Below, piece after piece: positions 1 through 11,910 of a DNA stretch of 64,000 nucleotides. The notes under the pieces are model-generated. The model did not search any database. It had not been told where the DNA came from and saw nothing but the letters and a program-made list of their open reading frames with translations. The number at the start of each line of letters is the position of its first letter. Position 1 is the first letter of the stretch. Both the position numbers and the translations under genes were made by a program. This DNA is from Hyphodiscus hymeniophilus (Eukaryota > Ascomycota > Leotiomycetes > Helotiales > Hyphodiscaceae): the NCBI GenBank assembly GCA_016508695.1, contig VNKQ01000008.1, positions 124,001 to 188,000 on the forward strand, read 5' to 3'.

Positions 1-864
1 AGTTTTCTGGGCCCGGAAGTATCGGAGCAAGATGACCTAAGAAGCATCGCCTTTGATCTATTGGACCACTCGCAATGCCACTTCGCTTCGATTTTCAAAG
101 TGGCATTAGCCAATGTCGACTATATATTAACAACAATGAATCCTGACAAGTTCGATTACTTTCTGTACAAGTTTCTGTCGGTAGAGTGGTCACCCAGCTC
201 AGAATGCACACCTGCTTCACTACTGGTGCAGCTTCTCATAACAGACCAGACATGTGAGCTGGGCAAATACTTCATTAAACACAACGACGAACAAGAGCTG
301 TCTCAAACTCAGTTGGAAATTCAGAAAATCCGGTTTCTAGAGCGTAGCGGAACATCTTATAAGTTTCGAGGATCGATCATCGAGCTATTTGCACAATTAT
401 CTGGTTCATTTCCAGCGCAATTTCGATTTCTTCTAGAGATTGGAGGGAATTATTCAGACCCATCCATGGTTCTTTATTCGTACCTTGGTACCTTCGTTTC
501 CAACTACAAACCTCCGAAGGATACTTTGCCGAAGATATTACAACTAATCGCGGACGTTGACTCCTCGAGGTATGTCGTGTCGCCGTTACAGATCGCGACA
601 CAAACGTGTAACTGGCATGCGGTGCTGGCTCTACTGGAGGCTGGAGCAAATCCAAAATACAATGGTAATAGTGATGGAATGAGATGGGAGGATGGGACTT
701 TGCTTTCCCAGTTCAATAGTCTGGTTGGACTTAGTCCGCGTGATATTTACTTGCGTCTTCCGGATCAGAATAAAGCACCAGATTGGGAAGATAAAGATGG
801 AGATGAGATTAGGTCAGTTTTCTTACGTCTTTCGATTGGAGATGTGGACTTTTGTGTCCCGTGA
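1..864 (+). CDS. Ankyrin-type protein, C-terminal part (5' end outside window)
   Basis: The reading frame is open from base 1 and stops at the TGA at 862-864, so the visible 287 codons are the C-terminal part of a longer gene. Near visible residues 200-220 the stretch SPLQIATQTCNWHAV followed by LLEAGANP is a typical ankyrin helix-turn-helix with its hairpin. The preceding 190 residues are helical and leucine-rich without a motif I recognise. Fungal proteins of this type often carry an N-terminal NACHT or HET domain, but nothing upstream is visible, so the class of the whole protein is unknown. There is no sign of an intron in this part. It is sure as coding sequence and moderately sure as an ankyrin protein. 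Confidence 0.6.
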   Translation, partial: SFLGPEVSEQDDLRSIAFDLLDHSQCHFASIFKVALANVDYILTTMNPDKFDYFLYKFLSVEWSPSSECTPASLLVQLLITDQTCELGKYFIKHNDEQELSQTQLEIQKIRFLERSGTSYKFRGSIIELFAQLSGSFPAQFRFLLEIGGNYSDPSMVLYSYLGTFVSNYKPPKDTLPKILQLIADVDSSRYVVSPLQIATQTCNWHAVLALLEAGANPKYNGNSDGMRWEDGTLLSQFNSLVGLSPRDIYLRLPDQNKAPDWEDKDGDEIRSVFLRLSIGDVDFCVP

Positions 865-1298
865 TCAGGGTGGGAGATGCCACTTGTATTTTGTGGGCGA
901 TACATAGTGGTGTTTGAATTAGTATAAAATCGCTTCTTGAGCGCGATTGGATATTTTTGCCAATGGGACTTCTCTGCACACTCTCCCAAATTACCACAAA
1001 CCATCGTAACCCTTTTTGCTGCTCCAAATGTTTGAACGATTTGGATGTGTCGGGACCCCTCCACCGGACAAGAAGGGCTTCTTCCCATATCCTCATCTTG
1101 CCGACCAACGAAGTTCATGATTTTAGAGCCCCTGTGAATCCTTCGACGAACCCTAATGTTGCCAATCTTCTGAGAGAATGTAGCCTTCACAAAGCACTAA
1201 CGGGCACCACATGGTGTTAAGTCACGTGGTCAAAGCTTCAATGTCGAAATATCACGACGTGAACATTCCTCTTTTCCAGATCAACGTAACAACACAAA
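865..1298. other. Short intergenic stretch
   Basis: 434 bp between the ankyrin-type gene and the Rad51 paralog, both on the plus strand. It must hold the 3' UTR of the first and the promoter of the second. I see no further gene; the ORFs here lack coding character. Confidence 0.6.
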
Positions 1299-3004
1299 AT
1301 GGATTACAACTCTCTCCACGGCCCCGGAATCTCAAACTTCTCATCCTCCTCATCCCCTCGTCCGTTTCTTCTCCCCTCCTGTGCAGGAACGTCCCAAGCT
1401 AACGCAAACAGACCGACTTCCAACCATCTCGGCCGCGCAAGCACTGACCGATCTCAACACATCTCCAACGCGCTATATATCAACTGGGTTGAGAGATCTG
1501 GATGCTTTGTTACAGAATCGAGATCCCGGGAGTGTTCTTGAGAGTGATGCGTTCTTTGGTGGGGTCTCGCGGGGGAAGGTGACCGAGGTGTGGGGTCCGC
1601 CAGGAGTGGGAAAGACGGCGCTGGGGTATGTGCTGAGACGTTGAGATGAGTTTGGGCTGATATGGTGACAGGGTGCAGCTGGCTAGCAGTGCTTTACACG
1701 CTGGTGATGGTGTTGTTTGGGTAGGTCAGTTCTTTCCCAGATCCTCGTCACGTGTCGGTGGAAGTCATGAAATGAGTGACTGCATCGTGTGAAGTTTCCC
1801 TTGAGGTTGTGTTGAACTTTTCACACTGGACCTGTCTGGTGCCTATTTCTATCATATCGTCGATCCTGACTAGCTTGTAGACGCATCCCATCCTGTGCCT
1901 GGCCCTCGATTCTCCCAAATTTTGACTTCTTTTACGCCAACGACACCCCAGTCCAAGGATCCAGCTTCGAGTCCACCGATATCACATACCCTTTCAGACC
2001 TCATGGAGAACCTCACTCACTTCTCTACGCCGACTCTGGCGCATCTCATTGCGCTCCTCACACACCCAACCCTAGTCTTCCCACCGCCACGGACAAGTCT
2101 CATCATCATTGACTCATTCTCAACTTTGATTAGCAATGCATACCCTAGGAGTGTCGATTCGACAACGACACCAAAGAAGCCCGGTGCCGTTAATCCATCG
2201 TCTCGCAAATTCCCAATGCTTCAATATCTGATCAACTCTTTCCAGAAACTTGCGGCAACACGCAACATAGCCATCGTTATTCTCTCCCAATGCGTAACGA
2301 AGATGCGCCCGGGTGCCGGTGCTGTATTAGTACCCGCTATCAATACGACTGCTTGGGAGCAAGGTCTAGGATTCCGGATATCCATATTCAGGGATTGGGG
2401 ATGGAGGGATGAAGATGGGAGTGAGGTGCATGATGTGAGGCTGGCGGAAGTGATGAAGGCTGAGGGGATTTCTTTGGCTGGTGGGAGGAGGCGGCTAGTT
2501 GGCTTTACGATTGGGGAAGTATGTATTGATCGAGCACTACCTCGTATTGATGTTGACAGAGTTCTGGCTGATTTCGAACAGACAGGATTACAATCCCTTA
2601 TACTCCCGACAGTTCCAGCGCAACTTCAGGACCCTGTTACTCGCTATGCTCACCTGAACCAGGAGCCATTGGGAGCCCCCTCACTGCCCCTCCCACAGAA
2701 GCGGAAGCTGGCAGCTACAGACCTCGAAATCCCCGACAGTGATGCCGAAGATGATGAAGACTATGGTTGGGCCGAAGAAGATGAAGAGGACATTCCTCCA
2801 CCGCCTCCCCAATGGCAAGGGAGCGAAGATATCTTAGTACCTCCCCCTGGAGAGTTAGAAGGCGAGGATGAAAGTGATGAAGGAGATGAAGGGTTCGAAG
2901 AAGGAGGGGACGGACAGCACGAGAAGGCCGACGACAATGGTGGCCGAAAGCCAAGTTTTAGAACGGAAGTTGTGGATGATAGCGAGGATGAGCTGGCGCT
3001 CTGA
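1299..3004 (+). CDS. Rad51 paralog, Rad55-like recombination mediator
   Basis: Four exons join cleanly: 1299-1359, 1412-1625, 1672-1724 and 1881-3004, giving 483 aa. The first intron has a CTAAC branch site and ends AAACAG. The RecA/Rad51 ATPase core is clear: Walker A GPPGVGKT at residues 82-89 and Walker B LIIIDS near 183-188, followed by an SQC motif (ILSQC). There is no N-terminal helix-hairpin-helix, which argues against Rad51 and Rad57 and for the Rad55/Rhp55 group. After about residue 370 comes a long acidic tail (runs of D/E with a polyproline stretch), as I recall for filamentous-fungal Rad55 homologues. Family role: with Rad57 it helps load Rad51 on RPA-coated single-stranded DNA during homologous recombination in the nucleus. 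Paralog assignment is an inference; XRCC2/XRCC3-type cannot be excluded. Confidence 0.75.
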
Positions 3005-4697
3005 CTTAATGAATCACTCATTCACGATCAATACGTAGAGACGATTAGGAGCAAATTGCTTCGCCAGGGACAGTGCTCCCTACTGCTTCGCTCTTGTTTA
3101 TTTGCAGTTCCCCGAAGGACAGTCTGATGTCTGATGGCCAGTCGCTATCACAAGGAGTCTAGGACGTCGAGTTGAAAGCCGATTGTATGCCGAATGGGCC
3201 CAAGTCTGGACAAGGTATGGATGCTACTTCTGACTCTCCACTCTACTGGAAGTAGGTAGTTGCCCAAGCCCGAGGCAGTAAAAAGCAATGAAATAGATCG
3301 ACCCGTGAAGCTGGTCATACCAAGGTACCTTGGGTAAACTTGGACCATCCCGTAACCCTCGGCTAGTATTCTCTCCACGTGATCAACCCCCTTTTCCCAC
3401 CCCTCCAGGTCCCAAGGTACGTCCGGCTCTTCCCCGACAAAGCCGGAGCTCCCCTCGGCAATTGGAGACGGTCATCCCCAGCCCCGTGATATCTGTCCTT
3501 TGTACGCTCGTAGCCTTTGTAACGAAGACACGTCTCACGAACCGGCATAGCCTCGGCCTGACACCGGCATAGAACACCTTGCTGGTGAAAGACCGTGTCC
3601 GTGCAAGGAGTGACTTTTCCATAGTTGCCCTGGCAGTAGCGCGGATATCATAGATAAGGCTGCATCGATCACAAGCACGCCTCGCCGCGCTGGGTTCCAA
3701 GTGCAGGACCTGCCTACCAAGCTTACCTAGCCACGGCTAAAGGACCGAAGTCGCCTGCTAAGGCGTCTAAGCGGCTAATTGTACTACGACGGCGGTGAAG
3801 CTTGGCGGAGAAGAGAAGCCGGTAGGATAGAGAAGGGCCGGCGGAAGAGAAAGAGGGGGTTAGGTAAGTAGGTTTTGAGGATCGGTTTTGTATTAATGCG
3901 ATTTATATGGAATGGGTAGAAAATGAGTCTCTCCAAAAGAAGTGGGCTATGATTATTTACCCCTTATTGTTGGGAGACCGGGGATGAAGAGGAGGGCAGT
4001 ATGAGAGCGGAGATGGAGTAGGAGCGGACTTGGCAGAAGATTCCGCAATAAATAATAAACTGGGTAAAATACGAGTAGATACAAAGCTACCGGAGCGGCC
4101 GAGATAACTTCACTAAGTAATCTACTACTGTATATGCAGAGCGGGGCTCTTAAACGTGGACAATAATAATATACAGTAGATGATATGAGAATTTTCACAT
4201 GCAAATATTGGGAAGTCTCCACGTTTCTCTGGGGTACTCGAGTACTAGGGAGTCCCTCCAGAAAGTATTTATTTGTACACGGTAAGTTCCGTAGGTACTT
4301 CTCAACCCCGAAACCGATACCCGCATGCAGGGGACGAGTGCGTACCGCTTGTCCCCAGTACCCGCTGGTTCGTAAGAAGGAGGGCCGAATACAAGAGGGG
4401 AGAGGGGGCTCGTTACGACGGGTAAATTCGGAAGACGCATTCTACCAACGAAGATGCACGTGGTATCTATCTCCAATTCCTGTTTATTCATCACGTGCCT
4501 TTCTCTGACCTCAGAAGAAGAATCTCCTACTTCGGAGAATCTACCGAGGTATTAGGCTAAAGTCCGGAGGCTGAAGACGAGCATGGAATAATACGATAGC
4601 GAAGCGACCCAACTCCTTGTTTACATCCCCACATACGAGTTGAGAAGCGGTGTCTTACCCCCCACGCTTATTTCTGGGGCAAATCGCAACTCAGCTC

Positions 4698-4730
4698 TTG
4701 GAATTGGAATTGGAATTGGAATTGGAATTT
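4698..4730. repeat. (GGAATT)n microsatellite
   Basis: About five head-to-tail copies of the hexamer GGAATT. Simple sequence repeat in noncoding DNA; likely length-polymorphic. Confidence 0.9.
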
Positions 4731-7149
4731 GATATCACACCAAGCGTTCTTCGCGGAACTCAGGCTCTGTTATTACATACTCGCAATGTTGCACAATAAT
4801 CTCAACCAAGACAGAGATTAAGCTGAGCTGACCGAGAAATAGCCGTATGATGGCATGCAGCCGCAAATAGCCAGAAACAGATGCGGAAGTGGAAGTGCTC
4901 TTATCTCGCATTGCCGCTTTGGCCTCATCCGATACACGACTACGGAGGTAGCTCTACGGGAGGCACGAAATGCTACGTGGTTCCGCTCCCTATCATTTTC
5001 CGAGTCTTCTGTCTTATTATTGGACTCCACAGTCATGCCAGGACGCAGGGTCTGTCTGATCGCCCATCTCCGCAAATGCGCATTCGTGGAGCAACTCGGA
5101 CGGGGCAGGAGATGATGTGATACGATATGATATCAAGGAGAGAAGTTGCCTATTTAGGCATCTTACACCATTACTACCAACGATACATACCCCTCAGCAG
5201 TCAGCAGTCAGCATCCACCATCTCACCCCATTTAGGCATGTACCCGTTCGATACTACCGGCTGAGCAGGATGTAGCCACGGAGATATTTCTCCTTTCCTC
5301 ACGATGGGCCTGGCGTGTCGTAAGATGCAAGACGAGAGCCAAGTTGTTGGATTCTCGAGGCGTTTTCCCGCAACTTACATTGATCTCCCATGCGTCGTGA
5401 AGCGGTTTAGGCTGCCTTATTCCTAGTGCGTATGTTGAGGCTCTCCATTAGCTCGTGGACACGATATGCCTTCCCTGTTATGGATTGACGACGATCACAA
5501 TGTGTTGGCATCTTATCATCTCACTGTATGATGGCGAGGCGCTGACACGGTTTCAGATGTAATATCCAAACAAGCAAAGCACCCCCTTACCCCCCCAGCC
5601 AGGACGGACGGGCCGGTCATTCAACCGACCCCACACATGTCACTTCCCCAGTCTTCATCCCTTTCACCGCAGCTCTGGTGTAACCCCCACGCCTCCTCAT
5701 TCGATGGTCTCGGATCCCACCCCGGAAGGACTACGACGTGAGAACCCTGGTGTTCCAGACTATTGGATCAGCGACCTTGATCAGCGACGTCTCCTTTACC
5801 ACTTGCTTCGGTGTGCGTGGCATCAGGCAGGATTTGATACGTTCACCATTCATCCTGGGCGCATAGCGAGACAGAGATGTGTTCGGGCGCTGCTCAGCCC
5901 CCTTTACAACTGGCCCCGAGGTTTCATTTGCAAGTCAGCGTTGTCGCGTTGCAGACTCAAGCTGAAATCTGTTCTCAGACTTCTCGTCCCCTGGAGAAGT
6001 TCCCAACATGGCCAGGCTAGCTCAGGGGCAAAGACAACAGAGGAGGATTGGGCTTTATGCGGAATTGTTTGTTGTACACTTTTCTGATCTGGAGCAATCT
6101 ATTGTCGTGTGCTCTCATGAAGTCTGGGATTGCACTATCGAACACACGAGACTTCATTTGTTCCTCTGAGACATGTTCCTTGGACCAGGAATACACTAAG
6201 CACTCACAAATCATAGTTTTCGATTGGTACTGTTTCTACCAGTACCAGCAGACTTTATCACTGTGCTCAAGTCTCATCTCGGCTCTCCACAACACTCCGC
6301 AGAGCAAGGCTCCGACAGATAGTATTGAATTTTAACCGGCCATGAAGATAATTCCATCATCTCCGCATTGTCTATGAAGATATCCCATATTTGTACCCGA
6401 TTCTTCATGCAACAGCCTAGCCGCCACTTCACACATTTCCCGCCTCATTCCTGGGCTCGCCGCTCAGCACGAACATGTCCCACCTCGTCCAATGTTCAGA
6501 CAACCTTCTTACCTTGTGTTTTTGAATCTTTCCTTTGTTCGTTCTTTTTTCCTTTTTCTTATCCTTCAGAACTGAACACCGCCTCGATAAATTTCAGTTA
6601 AAGAGGCGGTAGCGAGTGCAAGAGGCGCGCAAGCAATATGCCGAGACACAAACAGGCTTGTACTCTAGCCAATATCCAAGGGCTGTCCATCCCCTCGATA
6701 GCTTCCTACCGTGCGTAGTAGCAAGGCATGCAAGTTTGAAGTGGATTGGCTTCGTTCGCACTGACATGGGGATGCGCAAACGCACATCTGAGATGCCGCG
6801 AGAGACGTCCCAACTCAGTGGTCTAAGTCTTCACGATGGCCGAGACCTGCTCTCGAAGCGACGGAGATGAAAACGACGCTTCCTTGGTCATTCTTGGAGA
6901 TCTTGGATCCTGGCTGGGAGGGCTGAGAGGTTGGGAGACTGGCAGAGTCGACGTTTTTGGTAGCCTGGCTGAGTCGAGGTTTGTTTTCCGTGTTGTGGTT
7001 TTGAGAGTTGGATATTTCTCCCCGTATGGGGATCTTTCTCTCTATTTCTCTCTTTCATTGGGAGATCGCTTGGATATTGGACTTTTACGCTTTGGATTAT
7101 ACTTGGAAGGAAGGGAGGTAGAGGATAGTAGGTCTGTGAGTAAGTGCAG

Positions 7150-7180
7150 TATTCAATTACAAACAAACACAAACACACAG

Positions 7181-7222
<42 letters not shown>
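7150..7222. repeat. (CA)n microsatellite
   Basis: An imperfect AAAC/ACAC lead-in from about 7150 passes into a perfect CA dinucleotide run of about 34 bp (7186-7219). It creates artificial ORFs with Thr-His runs on the plus strand and Cys-Val runs on the minus strand. Confidence 0.95.
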
Positions 7223-9698
7223 GTATATATTAAATTTCGAGAGATGAAAAATTTTGAAATATTTCAGGAAGCAGATGCAGGATCAACTATTTTCCACCGC
7301 GTCGTTCCAGAAGGTAACTCACACAGTTATAGGTTTAGTCCTATAAATCTTGAAATATATTCTTTCTATTTTCAACCCGAAAACAACCACACCACCAAGT
7401 TTCATAACTTAATACGCATTCAAAAGCCTTCTATTATATTTATTAAAACAACGAAAGTTGAAATCCTTCCATTGCTATCCAATCTAAAGCGGAAAACGGC
7501 GGTGCAATCGTATTATAAGCATAGGCGCGTCTCTAGTATCTCGGCGAAATCAAAGGTTCGGACCCGTTAATCCGCTTGGACGGCCGACGGATAGGGACGT
7601 GGATTGTAGTGCGCTTCCAGAAGCACGAAAAGAGGGGATTTCCCCTTCTGTCGCCGCCAGTCGCCGTTCAGCTTAGATTGCCTTCGTAGGTATGTAGGTA
7701 GGTAGGTGGGTAGATGATACTGTAGTATCAAAGCATCTTTCCGAGACTCAGCTCCGGTCACGAAGCTTATATCCAGCGGACAAAAAGGATATGATTGATC
7801 TCGAGCGATTCGTTCGTCGTGTCTAATTAGACCTTACAGCACAACTCGGAAGATAGCGAGGGGTTCTCGGCAAATCGCCGGTGAACAGCGACCCCACTCT
7901 CGTCTCCACAGAGTCTACAGGTGCTACAGAGTTCACACTCAGATAACGCAGATGTCTCATATCTTCAATTGCGGAATACGAAGGTGCTCAAGCTCAAGCT
8001 CGACGAGTCAAGAGTCAAGTTCACAAAAAAAAGGGGCTGGCGAATGGCCCTTTATTCCCGTCACGACTTACGACTCACGCAATATCCACCCCGTTCCATC
8101 TTACTCAGCGATAAGCATCGCACGTTTTTTCCGAACCGGATTTGTGTAGTCAGCGAGTCCGGACTGGTACTCGTACAAATGCCCTTTCATTTCCGTGGTG
8201 GTGCAAGTTAAGGGAATGAGGGAGGGATGGGCATATTCCGAACGGATCTCCTATTCCCCTCGTTCTGTCTTGTGCTGTTGCGTCTGTTGTCAGTATCGGA
8301 TGCTATGGTCATGGTATCATTCATCTGAGCATTCCATCTGTTCTCCAGACTCCAGAGCAGTAAGCGCATCACCTCACGATATTCCGGGGCGGAAAATCAG
8401 AACGTGTGGAGGGACACCCACTTCTGACTAAGGATTTTTCTCGCTCGAGTCGTGCGAAATCTTTACACGATGATTTTTTTCTCTCTCCCACCGCGATCCG
8501 GCCCGAAGAAGGGCCTGTTCTATTGTTTTGATTTTATTTTAAATTTTCGGATCCAGTATTGTTGAGTAATCGGTACCACTCTACTTTCTACTTACCTACT
8601 CCTCGACTCTCCTTTCTCAATGACGTTTTCCATCTACGCAGCTTTATCAAGAGATCCAGATATAGATATAGACTTGCAGAAGGAGGTTCGCTTTCCTGTC
8701 GGCCGGTTCGCGTCATTGCATGAATAAATACGGGGTAAAGGTCTAGAGGCGCACGAGTCGGAAGTAAGAGAGGCCAGTTTGGGTGGGACGGCAGTCCAAG
8801 GAAGACCAATCTGATGGGGAGAATCGGTGAAGTGATGGTCTCGGATTGCCCGAAATAGTATCTGGTGCGCAGGAAAAACCGAGGGAAGATGAGATCTGGA
8901 GAACAAAGTGTGGAGCAGGAGACGGTGGTACCGAGTAAGGTAATAATATGGTGTGGATGCATCATCCTTATCTCTACCTAGCGAGGTCCTTAAAATGGAT
9001 CTCTTTGATCGAGGCCTTCCGGGGAATTATCTTGGGAGAGTGGTACGCTATTGTATTATTGTGTTTTCTATGATGCGCTACTACAACAGTATTCCTTTGT
9101 TCTGAAGAAGAAAAAATTAGACTTCGGACCGGCGAATATTATGTCATGTCAAAGAAGGCAACTTGGGGTACGTTACACGGTACCTGAATATCGTATGATG
9201 CCGGCCCCCTACTTTCGACTTGGGGGTAAAGGATGAGGAAACATCTCAACGGTAATAGTACCCTCATGCGTACCCTCATGTGTTAGATTCAGTCACCCCG
9301 AAATTGATTCGTCTTCGTCTCATCTCTTTCAATTTAATCAATTCTTAAGAACGAATAACAGTCAAGAGGCTGTGATATTCCGCCTTTTCAAACTTCGAAA
9401 GCCCGTGCTAACGTCAGAAGGAGTAATAGTCGGCGATTGTCATCCATCCAGATAAAGGACATGTATGGTACACGCACCCCAGGTTTCAACTCGCACCAGA
9501 GGATCGATCTCCCAGTGGAACAGCTCATCATCGATACGCAGTCGGCATTAGACTTCTGCTTCGTCATACATACAGTAGACCAGTAGCGTTAAACTTCCCT
9601 AACACTGTAGAGCTAATCTTGGAATCGGGATGAGTTGAGTGGTGTCTCGATGCTACCAAGCAGCTCACGTACCGAGCAGACCGGAGATGCAGTTGGCT

Positions 9699-9833
9699 TA
9701 CTGACGAGCATTACTGACGAGCATTACAACTGCTACCTTCTCCTTCGTATTGGAAGAAAAAGAAGCTACGATGTGATGTGACATGCCCTCGACGACGATC
9801 GCAGTCGTGTCATGTCATGTCATGGCATGTCAT
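9699..9833. repeat. Short direct repeats
   Basis: CTGACGAGCATTA occurs twice in tandem at about 9699-9724. At about 9809-9833 the pentamer GTCAT is repeated several times with one GGCAT variant. Both look like slippage products in noncoding DNA. Confidence 0.7.
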
Positions 9834-11317
9834 TACCTGATCCTGCATCTACGAATGGCCCATCCCCACAACCGGAAGCCGTCGAGGATTATTGGGGACG
9901 GGGTTACGGAGGTCTGACCCGTTGGACAGGAAATACATTGCCGCTGCGCTGCTTACTCCAGACTTATTCCCCCTTCCCCATACTGTGCCTCGTTTGATGA
10001 GGAATCGCTTCGTTGACGCCTGGAGGTTTTGCGGGGGTACGTCTCGGGGGACGATTCTGCATGGGAGTGGACTGGTTGAGAAGGATTAGACTTTCCCCTT
10101 TCGTGTACCCCACGGCTGAAAGCAACTTGTTGATTTCAGAACGAGTCGGTCTCAGCTCAGATGCTAGAATTGGAGATACAGCCCCCTCCCAAGTCCTACC
10201 AGGTGGGAAAGCATTTCCGAGGTTAAACATCGGTTATGGACAAGCTATTGAGCAAGAAGATAACCGGATGGGGAAGTCGGCGGGTTTCATACACTTTCTT
10301 ACGCCGTCGTGCTATCTGTCTCGTCTCGGTCTGGGCGCATAAAAGGGCATTTCTCCACGTTTCGCTGGACTCCGAGATAGCCCCCCGCATCCTTTACCCT
10401 GCCACCACCATGCCGGGTTACTTGTGAAATCATACAATGGAAGGGCAGAGAAGGAGTTGGCATATCAGCGATGAACCCACGGATGCAATTATTCAGCATG
10501 GAATGCAGGAGTCAGCATGCATTCGAGGGGCCCCGGAAAAGGTAACAGGTAGACGACATTGGAGGGGACCAAAAAAAAAAAACGAATTAAAAAAGGAAAT
10601 AAAAATATTTCTCATGACACGTTCACATTCTTGCCCCCGGGTACCCCAACTTTCCTTTTTGGATACCTTCTCTTTCCGGACCTTGGCTCTATTATTCCGG
10701 GAATGACACTATACAGAAAGCAGTCGAAAAGGGCCAAGGGAACAAACACAAACCACATGGAAAGGTTGGAACGTCCCCCCAATTCTCGGTGTCTTAACCC
10801 CAACTACCCCTTCTTTCAGCCCAGCCCAGGCCCCGAGCGAGGAAGGAAAGGAAGACGCCATACGCTTGCAGGAGAAGAATCTCAGCCTAGTGGCCTACAT
10901 TTCCCGGGCGGGACTACCGCATGTAACCAAGGGTACGCAGTCTATTGGATTGCTACTCAAAGAAGCTTAACCTGGGTCGGGGATGGGGAATCCCTCTTTT
11001 TTTACTCCACAGTGGGAAAAGGAAAAGGAAAAAAAGAAAGGAAACTTGCCTGCGTTAGCCCCATGCGAATGGAGGTTTGCGAGCGGAGGCTTTTGCGACG
11101 AGAATAATAACAGGATGGGAAGTAGCAGGATAGGATAGAAGAGACGGTGAAGGGAAAATGAGAGTCCAACGATAGATCTGGTCAAGTCCTTGTCTTGCTT
11201 GTATTTGACTTTTGAGTATGGAGAGTCAAGTCAAGTTCTTGTCTTTGTCTATGTCTGACTTACTTGTTCTCGATATATTTCTGGTTCACCCACAAAGGTA
11301 CTCCGTCGAGGAATATA

Positions 11318-11910
11318 GCGGGGGGCACGGGTGGAGGAGGGTAGAATACGCATTCGGTGAGGTGAGTGCGTACCATCGTAAGGTGCTGACTCCATGCTCG
11401 TGGGTGATGGAAGTGAGGCGCCAGATTCGAGGCGTGGGTGGATGGATCACTTACGGCGTGCAGGTAACCCCACCGAAACCCCCACTGCCCACTCATTGCC
11501 CAGTGCCCACCCTCACCCTCACCCATCCTCTCCTGCCCTGCCCTGCCCACTCGCCCTGCGCTATTCTTTATATTCGCTTGTTCTCCAGTTTCCGTCTGCT
11601 TTCTCACCCCTTCCACCTATTTTCGAAAAAGAGACATCCACCCAAGTACATACATACATACAACAAACAACCCACAACTTGTCCAACTTGTCGCTTTCAC
11701 CCCCTCCGTCTATCACCATCTTATCGACACCGCTCATCAGTCGACAACACCAGTATCAACTACAACTACAACAATATACAATATACAATATTTAATCCCA
11801 CCGTTCTCCCACCCTCTCACCGACTCTATCGGCACTCGTCCCACATCCCCTCCACTCGTCGACGGCAGAATAAAGAGAGCGACCTTCACCCTCGCTGCGG
11901 CGGCAATCAC
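11318..11910 (+). promoter_or_regulatory. creA promoter / pyrimidine-rich leader with CreA-type sites
   Basis: The 450 bp before the creA start codon are strongly C/T-rich on the plus strand, typical of highly expressed filamentous-fungal promoters and leaders. The CreA consensus SYGGRG is matched by GCGGGG at 11318-11323 and by the complement CCCCAC at 11468-11473 and 11480-11485, so autoregulation is possible. The motif is short and such matches are frequent by chance in C-rich DNA. The creA frame happens to stay open upstream to 11212, but nothing in that upstream peptide resembles protein. Confidence 0.45.

Larger units (their letters stand above)
3005..11910. other. 8.9 kb gene-poor region upstream of creA
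   Basis: No ORF here has convincing protein character: the frames are short, overlap on both strands and are rich in Arg/Ser/Cys as expected from random reading. The stretch holds microsatellites (listed separately), short direct repeats such as a 13-bp duplication at about 9699-9724, and GC-rich segments around 3400-3750. It may carry far-upstream control elements of creA or noncoding transcripts, but nothing in the sequence proves either. I see no tRNA or rRNA. Confidence 0.5.

Noticed and set aside
3383..3700. Minus-strand ORF containing ACDRC, hinting at a zinc cluster
   Set aside because: Only two of six cysteines fit, the rest is Arg-rich random reading, and no fungal TF domain follows.
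6836..7570. 244-codon ORF
   Set aside because: It runs through the CA microsatellite and shows no domain or plausible start context.
11212..11910. In-frame N-terminal extension of CreA
   Set aside because: The frame is open by chance. The peptide is low-complexity and the conserved CreA N-terminus starts at 11911.
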